Part shown: in pieces, positions 35,091-47,200 of the stretch | Layout: the number at the start of each line of letters is the position of its first letter | Position numbering within the stretch: position 1 is the stretch's first letter | Source: Haemonchus contortus | Taxonomy: Eukaryota > Nematoda > Chromadorea > Rhabditida > Trichostrongylidae | Length of the DNA: 64,000 bases | Assembly (NCBI GenBank): GCA_000469685.2 | Contig: LS997562.1 | Coordinates: 5,892,015-5,956,014 of the forward strand | Direction: 5' to 3' | Position numbers and translations under genes: made by a program | Notes under the pieces: model-generated | The model's database searches: none | Told to the model about the DNA's origin: nothing | The model's input: the letters and a program-made list of their open reading frames with translations, nothing else

Positions 35091-36516
35091 CTGTTTCTAT
35101 TTCAAATCTCAGTGTCGTTCCATATGCTTTAATAAGTGCAATACATCCAACGAATTTTTTGATTTCTCATTCTTGAATGTTCCAGCACTTACAGGCATCA
35201 AAACCGGCTTTCTCGACCACATACATGCGGAAAGCATATAGGCCTGTTGAAAGACGCCTTTTGACTCTTTTAATTCGGCTGTTGATCTGATCTATCAAAA
35301 TTTTAGGCACCAACTAGGGGCTGGACTTTTGGGAGGTTACCCACTGCGTGCATTCCCTGCCCCTCCTGTTTTGTGACTTTTCACTGTCTAGCAACAAGAT
35401 CCAATACGGAATTGCTCGACCAATTGATTCCTCACCTTAATTAGCTCCTCACATCATTCCCAATAGATCTGCAAATACATCCTGAGTAGTGCTCTTATTA
35501 TAAATAGTCGAACCGCCACATGAGGGATTCCTATGCTGGTTTTGAGATTAGAAATGGCTAACAACGGCCTCACCGTTGTTTTCCTTTCGCATTCCACTCC
35601 AAGGAATATCAGTTCATTGTGTGTTCTTTCCGTTCAACGAAACGGATACGGGCAACAGTGAGATCGCCCCGATCATTCATATCGGCCAGCCACCATTTGA
35701 TGCACTCTATCAAGTTGCTTCTGCTTTCGCTAATATCCGGTTAGATTTCATCATTGTTTTCATTTTAATAGCAATATAGCTACCAGCTTCTCGTAAATTT
35801 TGTGTTTGATGTAGTATTTACTACTTACTAAATGTTCTGACAACTACCAGGTAGTTGTGCTATGGTCCTGACGAGATCGCCTTCCGAGACTTAAAGAATC
35901 ACCGATGAAACAATGTTTTTTTCGAGTAGGCATTCCTCTCCAATTACTTTCCCGCATTAAGCTGGCGAACGTCATCGCTTCAGAGAAGGGGCTGATGACA
36001 ATCACCCAAATTCGAAAGATGCAGAAAGCTATGTTTTGCGCGACGATCGCGATGGCACCTCTTGACCCACCTACCGGACTAGAAACGTTGAATAAATAGG
36101 CACAAATCTATAAAGAAAAAATGCTGTATTGAAACACATAACACAAGAGGCCTCTGTAGAAGAACGAGTAATAGATAACAATATTTCCAACTAATATTCA
36201 CGCCAAGATATCATTGTGAGACCACCTCGCTACCAATGAGCTCCCCCAGATTTCCAGTTCGCCCCTAAACCAATTTTCGAAACTTTTGGCACAACCAGCG
36301 TGGAAATCATCGATTTCACCTTCCCGAACTATAAATAAGTTCCCCAATGGGAGAGAATGCTTCATTGAACTGGAAGTAGCGCAATCTAACCATGAAATTC
36401 AAATCATGTTATATATTCAATTACATCATATAACATCATTTTATTTGACAAAATTTATTTTTATTTTCAAAGTTCAACAACTGTCAACCCACGAATATAT
36501 GGGTTTTTTAGTTCAG
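35091..36516. other. gap between paralogues; 5' exons of copy 2 expected here
   Basis: Copy 2 needs a signal-peptide exon and a proline-rich exon in this interval, by analogy with copy 1. A candidate fragment lies near 36250-36300 (PDFQFAPKPIFETFGTTS), but I could not close the phases. Open frame 35576-35779 is unexplained. Confidence 0.35.
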
Positions 36517-37678
36517 TGCCAAAAATACGGTGGGGATGAGCCACTAGTCATCCCAATCAAGGGTCCACTGGCACAGTTTCCGGCGCTAATCACCGCTGAG
36601 AACTTCCCGCTGTTTCCGTTCACAGACCAGTTCAGTACAGGAATAGAAATTAATCCAGCTAATAAAGTAGTAAGTGTCTATATAACTTTTGTTTTTCCCA
36701 GAAAGCCAGAAGATGTTTTCAGTCAATAGCTGGCGATCTGAACATCCCCGTTCCCGGTTGGGGGAATTTTGACGTCGATGGAAATGTCTACTTTGGCCGC
36801 ATTAATGTCGACACCAAAGTTGGCTACCAAATTCGACCAACGAATAAGCTGAATATCAAACCGGAAACGCTAGCCCTATTAGGGCAAAGCCCAGAATTCC
36901 GGGCGGCAAGAAGTGAGTTACACCCACTCAGTACCTGCCCTATTGGGAAAGCTTCCAGGAAAGCCTATACAAAATACTTTTTACCATAAGTTTTTTAAGA
37001 GAAAGCCAAAGAAGTGGTGGTTGGCCGAATTCCATACGGTTATGAGCCTATCAAATGCAAACCGCCATACTGTAACCCATTCGTTCATCATACAGGAGTT
37101 GCAGTTGAAGTCGAACAAGGTGAGCACTATTCGAGGTAGCCCAACGTTCATGAAAGAGTAATATTGCAGGTGATGACTCCTTCTTCATTGGCGGTATTGA
37201 TTTCCCACTCCCAATTGGGCCACTTGGTTCGGGTGTTCGTTTTCCTTTGTCAGGAGCTGTGGAAGCGGTAAGTTTCGGGACAAGATGTTTAAATACCGTT
37301 CACCTCAGTTTTCCAAACTATCTCTCGAGCGGCCCTTATAGTGAAGTGAAAACATTTAAAAGAATAAATCCATGATGTCTGTAATAACGTACCTTCCAAA
37401 TATGACGGCATCTTTTCAGGGAACGTCCCCTTATGCTTATGCCCATGGACACGCCTTCAATCCAGTGTCACCGTTCGATTTGGATGCAATCAATGACGAT
37501 GACGTCACACAGGTATGACGTCACTCCTAAATCCTTTCGATTGCCAAAAGTACGGTAGGTAGTCGGTCATACGGTAATCATTGTTAAGGTAGGAAATCGA
37601 CCGATACGACGTAGTCCAACGAAGAATTTCGACAAATCTGCATTCTACAAAAAATTCTACGATAAACTTCCTCAATAG
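36517..37678 (+). CDS. secreted protein family, member 2 (3' six exons resolved)
   Basis: Exons 36517-36669, 36723-36912, 37000-37119, 37170-37267, 37420-37512 and 37589-37678 (TAG) are in phase. Conserved blocks: CQKYGGDEPLVIPIKGPLAQ, ENFPLFPFTDQFSTGIEINP, IPVPGWGNFDVDGNVYFG, GRIPYGYEPIKCKPPYCNPF, FIGGIDFPLPIGPLGSGVRF, PYAYAHGHAFNPVSPFDLDA and the tail FYKKFYDKLPQ. It is very close to member 3 and more distant from member 1, so the 2/3 duplication is younger. The 5' exons with the signal peptide are missing from this model. The middle exon boundaries sit at the same positions in all three paralogues. Confidence 0.75.
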
Positions 37679-39180
37679 GGAGATTACATTAACAGTAATA
37701 CTTCAAGTTTATCTATGCAGCTTAATTGTGTTAATGGTGTTGCCTACCACTAAAAGAATTGAGCTACATGAGGTCACCTACAGTATTACTAGTGCTACAG
37801 TAATCCTCCTCTAGTAACTAATTACTCCTACAACGAATACTAGAGTTGATCGGGTTTATACTTTTACGAGAACTCGATTCGCTGGTTGTACAACTAATAA
37901 GTGATCACTAATAATAAAAGAAATATAGGGATTTCAAAAAGTAGCCAATAATGAGATTAAGCTTTTGCCATGTTTTCTGTATTACTGAATTCCTTGGCTG
38001 ATTTTGACTCAAGTTCCACTTTGTGCGAAGTTTCTACCATTTACTGACCGCAGTTCCTTCGATGCAAGTAAATAAATAAATAAATAAATCGATATAGTGA
38101 TTGGTTTTGGGGTTGTATTAATCATATGCAGTAAATGTTATGCTTTTGCAGTTTATTACTGTATATAGGTCCTTTAGATACCGTAAATATGTTAATAAAT
38201 TCATAAATAAATGTATAAACACTGTAATCGCAACTGTAAATGAAAAAAATTATGAGTTTAACAAAAGGCATTCAAAAATTCACAAGTAATAATTTTAAGA
38301 ACACAGCAATAAAAAAAGAAAAAGTAACGTAATGATAAATGGACGAAGGAACAGCGAATGAGAGCCGTTCGGTGTACGCCATGCATCGTTTCCAGAGCAA
38401 GGTATGATTGAATTCAGAACGACGTCTTCACAGTAATGGTCTCTACGAGTCCTTGCAGTAACGAAATGTATAGCTGAACAGATTTTAAAATGATTTTCAT
38501 ATGCCGACTCTATTTTATGCCTCAAACGTACAACATCCCCGAACGAACTCTGCCCCCAAAGTTTGTTAATATCTCGGTTGTACAGCTTAAAGAATCAACT
38601 TTAATCTGCCCCCAACTTTCCCGCAAATGGTAGTGGCACTTCAGCTCTGCAAACGGCAGAGACACGAGCGTGCCAGATCTCGACGATGCTTATCTCAGCA
38701 CCCCACAACTTAGCTCTGATGTGAAACAACCACTGGTGGGTGAACCCTGACACAACTACTCTTGACCAATGATAGTAACTCCAACCAAGACCGATAAGGC
38801 TCATGTCTGCGTCCACCATTGAATGTTCAGAAAAACGGGTCATCACCCTAAGTCGACCTCATTCGCGAAACTGTGAGTGACGATTACCGCCGATGTTTTT
38901 GCTTTTACCCAACTGAGGCGTAGCAAAAGCGCCTTCTAATCAGCGCGGATGCTGTGGCCGCTCATAACATCCCTTCTCACGTGCGGTAATTTTTTTTTAT
39001 ATTGAACAAATTTTTCCCAATAACTCTATAAAGATAATGTAGACGTTTCGTAGCGAGATTCGGACCTTCAGTGCGTCATACATTTCCAATCCTCATGAAT
39101 GAAGATGTTAGGATAAAGAATAGTTTTGCGTTGATCAATCCTGTTTTTTAAATGGCATCTTTTAAGAGGTAGTATCGCAG
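37679..39180. other. gap between paralogues 2 and 3; simple repeat and compositional block
   Basis: (AAAT)n lies at about 38070-38092. A GC-richer block at about 38530-39000 differs from its AT-rich surroundings and has no recognised coding potential. It may be a repeat fragment. A diverged GGATAAAG...AATCAATCC-type repeat lies at 39109-39150, just before the first resolved exon of copy 3. The signal-peptide exon of copy 3 is expected here but was not found. Confidence 0.4.
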
Positions 39181-40891
39181 AAGTATGGTAGTGATGAGCC
39201 GCTCGTTGTGCCGTTAACTGGACCATATGTACAATTTCCGTCACTTATCACCGCGGAAAACTTTCCTCTATTTCCGTTCACCGAGCAATTCAACACTGGC
39301 CTCGAACTCAATCCGGCTAACAAAGTGGTACGGTAGGCGAGAAAGTATGCAGTGAATTTCAGTTTTCCAAGGATGTTCGGTGGTCGTTTATTTCAGCTCG
39401 CCGGACGGTTTTGCTATTTCTACTTTATTACTCGGACGATCACATTCACATTAATCTCTGAGTAGCTTTCCATTCCATTGATTTACGACTCTTGAGAACT
39501 CCACCTCGGTATTCTCTGCCCCAGCCATCAAAAATACGGCAAAATATGTGGTTGATTCGTTCAAAAGGTGCGAGACACTAGTTTTCGCGCTCCCTTGCAA
39601 AGTGGTGCGTTAGGAAACGCGTGTCTCCTCCATGAAAAGTATAAACATCGAGGAAAGCCGGAGAAGCTCATGCTCTCTGAAGGTAAAGACAAAGGGGTAA
39701 CAGGATTGAGATAGGAAGATGAATCTGTAGCGATCAACGACCAGGGTCAATTTTCCAGAAAATAGGACCAATAAAAATTCATTTAAGAAGTAGACTCGTT
39801 CAGCTGGTCGCTTGAAAAGACTCCAGTCAGACTAGAAAAATACGATTATTTCAGTCGCTGGCCGGTGATATAAACATCCCGGTACCGGGATGGGGTAATT
39901 GGGACATGGACGGGAATCTCTACGCTGGACATATCAATCTCGATGTGAAGGCCGGCTATCAGACAAGTCCCAGAAATCCCTTAAAGATCAAGCCTGAGAC
40001 CTTGGCCCTGCTTGCACAGAATCCAGCTTTCAGAGAAGCTCGAAGTGAGTTTACTGGTTTTTCGAATATATCTGGTTATGTGAATACTACGGTGGCAAAA
40101 TTGATTAAGGGGGCACATTTTGCAGTAGCTACTTTCGGCTGAGGGATGGTCTCTAAAAAAACAACGCTATAGATGGGTGGCATTTACCAAGCTCATAGCT
40201 CTCGGATAACTAGAAGCCCCATTTTGCACGAACAATTCGATCTCAAAATCAAGAAAGTGACGATGAAATACCATTGCCTTGGTAAAGATGCCAAAGGTAA
40301 AATTACGTAATAGAGCGTACTTACAGAAAAAGCCAAAGAAGTAGTCGTTGGCCGAATTCCATATGGTTATGAACCAGTCAAATGCAAACCTCCCTACTGC
40401 AATCCATTCGTGCATCACACCGGAGTTGCCGTCGAAGTCGAACAAGGTCAGTGAGGTATCTGAAAGGCTACTCCAAACTGTAAACATTCGTAGTCATAAT
40501 AGAGCATGAACTACGACAACTAGCCACATTCCAATCAAAGCCTTACCAATTACACTTCAGGTGATGACACATTCTTCATCGGTGGCTTAGACTTTCCCTT
40601 ACCAACAGGTGATGTCGGCGGTATTCGTTTTCCGCTTTCCGGCGCAGTCGAGCAGGTCGGTGGTGCTACCAGCAGCATGTGTTGGACAAACTACCATAAG
40701 ATTCCATATTCCAGGGTACCTCGCCCTATGCCTACGCCCATGGTGATGCTTTCAATCCAGTGTCGCCGTTTGATCTGCAGTCTCTTGATGATGAAGACGT
40801 TAGCCAGACCGGATCAAAACGTCGAAGTCCTGCACGAGAACTCGACAAACAAGCTTTCTACAAAAAATTCTACGACAAACTACCTCACTAA
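39181..40891 (+). CDS. secreted protein family, member 3 (3' five exons resolved)
   Basis: Exons 39181-39327, 39855-40044, 40327-40446, 40561-40655 and 40715-40891 (TAA) join in phase. Conserved blocks are as in member 2: KYGSDEPLVVPLTGPYVQFP, ENFPLFPFTEQFNTGLELNP, IPVPGWGNWDMDGNLYAG, GRIPYGYEPVKCKPPYCNPF, FIGGLDFPLPTGDVGGIRFP, PYAYAHGDAFNPVSPFDLQS. The C-terminus is FYKKFYDKLPH. The last exon fuses what is split by an intron in member 2 (37512/37589), showing intron gain or loss after duplication. The signal-peptide exon was not identified. Function unknown. Confidence 0.75.
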
Positions 40892-41230
40892 AAAGAATTG
40901 CAGCTGTTATATACTAATAAATCATTCTAACTTCCGCGTAGATAGTATATTGGCAAGATCTACCTTCGCCAGTTGAAAGGTTTGTAGATTACCGGGTAAA
41001 TAAAACCGTAAAAGACTTTATTCAACGGAATAGAATCTATATGAACACGTTCAGTGTAATAGATTTAGATAAGTCATGAAATCACTACAACCGAGTCAGA
41101 TATTCAATTATATACAACACGAAACCGATGGAAAGAGAGCTGAAAGAAATGAATAGATTAATTCTCAAATAATTCTAGTAAAACAATATTTCAATAGTAA
41201 AACCGTAACGAAATGGACTGGGGAGGAAAC

Positions 41231-44200
41231 CTAAATGACGACCGGTAATTTTGGATCACGAGGTAGAAGGCCGAGAGATTGTAGAACGATCTAAAATAAA
41301 AAACCTCAGCGGTATTAACTTGAAGGAGGTAAATAGCAGCGCAGTTGTTTAGAACAGAAGAAGATCACCATTTCTTAGATATTTAGGCAAAAACGAATAC
41401 AAAAGTAAACTATTTCAAGATTTTGTCAAAAAATCATTATGAGTAACGACTGATTTAAAATATTAATCGTGTCCGGAAGCTCACCTGACATGCCACCGAC
41501 TTCGCGTCCTTCTTACAGCGCGAGATTATATCCGAACTATATTCTTTACCATTCACAGTAACCTTCAAATTGAAATTAAGGAAAGTAAAGTATCGAAATA
41601 TGCTCAATCGTGCTAGAACCTTACCGAACAACGGAATTCTCTGTTATTTGTTGGACCACTTTCTTGATGCGAGAATGATGGAGCCGGCCATTTCATCTTA
41701 GCACACAACTCCATAACCATTGATACTGGATGTTTCACAACCACTGAAACCTAGTAAGGTCTAGGATGCGCCATCGATTAATTACCATTTCTAAGAGATC
41801 AGTTGTTTCAAAGCGACTAGAGAGGGTCGATTATTGACAACCATTATTCGTAACATAAGAATGATGTAAACTACAATTGCCATAAAAGAGTAGAAAAGAT
41901 AAACAGCTCAGACCCACCCTGAACATCGCCTTTGGGCAGCGAAACAACTTTTCCTGCAGTATCTTCTTGTGAAACCAAGCCTAAAGCACTTTATTCAATA
42001 CTTCACGAGCCTATCAGACGAGGCGCTTTTGTCGAAATGGGATTAGCCAGAAGCGCTCGTTGAAAAAAATAAGCGACGTCTCGTTGAAGGATGAGAACTA
42101 CAAGAATTTTCTTCTGATTGTAAATCGCTGTGACCTCACCTTTTCTATCGTTTTTCACATCTAGTAACAACGGCTCCAAGTGACCCGAACCATCTGGGCC
42201 TAGGCCTTCACCAGGCCGCCAGCCCATTTTCTGCATCAGTTTCATGCCAACTCCACCAACAGCAGGACGCGTATTTTTGAACATGTCCTGAATAACGGCA
42301 TTAAAGCAGTAAAGACTCACCAAAAGAGATCGAAAATCAAAAAAAAAAAAGAAAAATCCGTTCCCTGTCCTACATTACGTGTCCGTCGTTCACGTGGATT
42401 ATGGATCTGAAACAGATAAAAAACACCGCAAGTTTCTTAATTTCAATCATACGAACGAGTCCAATTGATCCACCACTGACTGATGTACCAGCAAGACTGC
42501 ATAATGCCCTCTACGACAGTGGTGAAAACACAACCTAGTTCGGCGCTTTTCAAGAAAGATTGCTGAAGAGATCGCGAAGATATTTCGGAAGAAAAACCTT
42601 AACTTTTCCAAGAGCCCACAAACATCGTAAGATCTCTTAATATTTTACATTTTACTTTCTATTTTGCAAGCTAGAAAATTAATTTAAACCTCACAAATAT
42701 AAAAATGAAATGGAAGTATTTTCATAGGAAATAAATATCTTCAAAATGGTACATATCGCAACCCTAATACATGGGGCTTCAATGGACAAACCCACTGAGA
42801 AACGACACTGACTGTGATTCACGCTATGAATGAGGACATCGGCATCACCCTTCAGATTATTCGAACGACAGAGAGTGAGACTCTCCATACGCTTTCTGCT
42901 GAGCTGCTTTTTCCGATTGAAATGGAGGCGGGTTATGTTCACAATTAAAAAAAGCATGTTGCTATACTTTGGCAAAAATTCAGGTTTGACTTGTGGAGGA
43001 AGTCGCGTTAGGGCATTTTTCGTAATAGACTCATATGTGCTATCGTTATGTCACTTAGCAGATGACAAATTCGAAAACACTCAAAAAATGGGGCAATTAG
43101 GATGACTTCAGCGATTGGCGCAGCACCACATCATAAAAATCGGGAATGTACCGCAAATCTTGGTCATATTTATAATCTACTCTTCGTCTTTGTCTTGTCT
43201 CCTGAAGATGACAAGGTAAAACGCCATAAAGAGTAACTATTCAGGCAAGCGCTGTAGAGGGACATTGAAATGTACTCTAAGTCGTAGAAATATTGGACCA
43301 CAAACGTAGATTGAAATCAAGTAACTCACGTTTCACCCGTTTGAAGAAAAAATCGGCCTCCTCCCATGGCACGTGTAGTGAATACATGATTATCAACATC
43401 GCAATACATATAGGATGACTAGATTAAAAGGAATGCTCGTCCATTCCACGGCCGACCGAGTTAGTCGTCGTTAAGCCTGCACGTCAACATCCTCATCCTG
43501 CAGAAAGACAGTTGCGTTCACCCGAATTTCGTCTGACCGAATGGCTAGCGATGCAAATCACTTCGCTCACTAGCCAAATGGTCAGCGAACCGAGCACCCA
43601 TTGCGCGTGAACTTCAGGGCTTGTCTTCCAAGTTTACATGTACAATACTTTGAATATTTAAAAATCAAAAAGTTTCAGCACTTTGTATACAACAAAATAC
43701 AGAAATGCGATATTGAGGCTCTAATTTCTGTTGACACAAATCCTTTGAAACATCCTCCCTTTTCAAATGGCGATCATCCCCTGCCTATTCAAAAACCACT
43801 CTACACTACCAAAGCAGCTGACAAGAGTGTCGATGAAGAGGTGGTATATTCGTTAATGTTGTGCTGTGCTAAAGTATAATAGTAGCAATGAATCGATAAA
43901 TTTTGCCCAGCGCCCACGCCCAGCGATCAAGTAATGTAAGTTTATTGTGTTCCATCGACACATTACAGTCGAGGTCTTCATGCAAACTTCGAAAACCCGC
44001 CCAAGGCCCTCTATGCTTTAGTAATATTCGTTTTACAAATGCAACAACTTTTAAATGTTTCGAACAAATCTCTGACTAGCTTCGACACTCATCTGGAAAT
44101 CCAGCGGGACAGGTTTTTGGCAGTCGCGCCTCGTCTCTGTACCTCTAGTCAAAAAGTCTCAAAAATGGCCGCAATAGTAGTTGCAGAGTATTTTTCACTA

Positions 44201-47200
44201 TGACTCACAAAAAAACGAACGTGAAAGTACCAAGTTACGGGCGCGAATCTAGGAGAGTACAGTCCACTTTGAAAGACACTTTTCACTCGCTCTGCTTAGT
44301 TTTCAAAGCAGTAGAGTTCTGCATTTCAGCAAAGTTTGCGCAACCATATAAACACCGAGAAAAATAGTAAACATCAAGAAAAAATACCAAAAAATTTTAT
44401 TCAAATACCTTCTTCACCCACGCGTTGTAGCGTGGATCCTCGGGTTGAAGCTCGTCAGAGGACAACACATTAAGACCCGTTGAGCCCGTAAACTTGCCAG
44501 GCAAATTCTTAGCAGCCGCCCAGGCAGCCATCTATAAAATGACATTTAAAATCACTCTATGCCTCAAAAGCGTTATGGTTTGACCAGGGTATCAAACGAA
44601 TTTCTCATACAGCGGCACCAGTTTTGTCTAATCCTAACCCCTTTGTCTCAATGTCGATCTCGCAAATTAAGCACACTTATCATCGTAACATTTAAAAGCT
44701 GCTAAGAGAAAAACATGTTCGCAGAAAGTCCCTTCGGCAACAATGAGAGTGGAAATGAAAATAGAACGTACGAGAAACAAACCTGCTCATCTGCCTCTTT
44801 CAATAAACGTAACGCTTCAAAATCATTTGGATCGGTATTCAACTTTAACTGTGCGTTTGCCCGTTGAGCTAACACCTTCGATAGATCTTTCGGAGCCACC
44901 TGTATAATGGACATTTACCTCGACTACAACTTTTCCCACTTCGATTTCGTGTACCTACCATGTCCACATTCTCGGGCTCCTTTATGATTAGTTTTTCCTC
45001 GGGTGGTACAACCAACAGTTGCGGTAATGGAGGTGGGGGTGGAAGTAACATATCGAGAGCCTTAACAAAGTATACCTTGTAAACAGCTTATGTTCAACAA
45101 GAATTGTAACTTACAGTGAGCTTTGGAGGCGGTGGTGGTGGTGGCAGCAGGCCACCAAGCCCAGTGAGAACTGGCGGAGGCGGCGGTGGAGGTAACAAAT
45201 GGTCATCAGATGAGCTCTATAAACAAGCACTTAAGAGCAAGTTGCATGGCATCGACTAAGATTACTGGCTACTTATTTCATGACAAGTAATGTACTCTAA
45301 TCCAACCGGATTGTCAACGCTAACACCAAAGGCTATTGGGCTGGAAGAAAACAGAACACTATCGGTTCCTATGTACACCACAAACAAGTAGAGAAGGAAT
45401 AGTAGTAAGTAGGTCCGTTGCGCCCACACTCGAAGTTGAGCGCAAGTAATTAAGAGATCAAGTCAAATTTGATGGTTATCCAAAAAGACGAAGTGGGTAA
45501 GAATCTTAAAAAAACCAAATCATTGCATAGGTGTACTCTGAATAGCTATATGACTCTGATAGTGCTAAGGCTGTTCTGTGATAAAATGCCATTCATCAAC
45601 TGTCCTTGACAGTTGTCGGTCACTAGGAATGAGCCGAAGCCATAGAAGAGTGTAAAGGAATTTCAGAGCGAGTTCTTAGGAAGGAAAATCACTGATACTA
45701 TGCATAGCCACAAATAGGTTCACTTATAATGGCGAGTCTTCATCTAGACACTCTTGAAACGCACCGTTGCTGCTCGATACCGCTCAGCTTCCAAGCTTGT
45801 TACCGCAACGTATTTTTTCTGTTCGTCGGAGCAGGTTTTCAGCTCATCTTTCACCACAGGGGTCCACTTATCCTAAATAAGCTCTCATCAGATTACACCA
45901 ACCGAAGCCTACTTCATAAAACTCACAGTGTTTTCTTTGTGGACCACACCCGATGATACAGGGTACACCAGTCTCAGTTGAGAAGAGTTTAGCACTCTTT
46001 CTTGGGGTGTTTTTGTAGGAATAGAGGTGGCATTCTGAAGTAATTAATTTGTGAAATTGAAACGTGCAAGTTCCCCAAATACTTTTCCATGGAACAAATT
46101 CTATCAGACGAGAAATGTAAATTCCTAATCAAGTCACGGTGTGACGTACCACAATATTGATTTTGATTCCATCCGATGGCGCAGCGGTTCGTACACTGAA
46201 CGGATGTTTAAATGTCGCCGAGCTCTCTTTGGCCGAGTCACCTTTCTCGTCATTGCCGCTTTCGTCACTGGACACTGGTTCACCTTTCTCACGACGGGTT
46301 TCCTTATCCTGACGACGTTGAATTTGCTGGCAGTACGCTAGAAGCTCTCCACTTGTTCGACAGATATCGAGTGGAATAAAAGGAATAAAGGCAAAATGGA
46401 AATTGGGAACTTTCAAACAAACATCTCTGAAGTACATAAGAACATGCTGAAATGAAACTCACACACGAAGTCGTCGACACTTTTTGGTGGATTTTGCATT
46501 TGTGCATCTAACGACAAACTGATACCAAGCTTCAATGGAAGAAATCAATCCAAAGAAAGAATTAAAATCTTCACTTTCCACAACACTCACCAAGTGCATC
46601 TTTTGCGCCTTCTTCCGAGCTATCGCCAACAACTTCGCCTTGTCTATTCTATTTTTCTTGTTTCGATTTCCGCTTCTCTTTTTTCCAGGGAAAGGTCTTC
46701 GCAATGGCGAACGAGATCTACTTCTGAGTCGACTTGCACTAGAAGTTCGACTGCGGCTACGGCTACGGCTACGACTGCGGCTGCGGCTACGAGTACGACT
46801 ACGGCTGCGACTACGACTGCGGCTGCGGCTACGACTTCGGCTCCGAGTTCGACTTCGACTACGGGAACGACTAGGGCTGCGAGTCCTGCTTCGGCTTCTA
46901 CTTCTTGAAATGGATCGTGAACGGGTTCGTCGTAACCTGAAAAATACCTTATGATCGGCAGTTCTTCTAATTTTTCTCTGTTTCCAGCTCACCGCGGCTT
47001 GTAACCATCATTACTGCGACTTGGACTCCTGCTTCGGGATCTTCGCCGATATCTGTCACGTGAACGACTCCAACTTCTGGAGCTCGAGCGTGGTCTTCGA
47101 GACCGTGATCTCGACCTGGAGCGTCGATCCCTGAAGAGACTTCGCTTGGGAAACTAGTAAAAAATTAATGAGTAAGAGGATCAATGCTTTCCTCTATATT

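Noticed and set aside
46535..46954. Long plus-strand Arg/Leu-rich ORF
   Set aside because: It is the antisense shadow of the RS-repeat exon of the SON-like gene.
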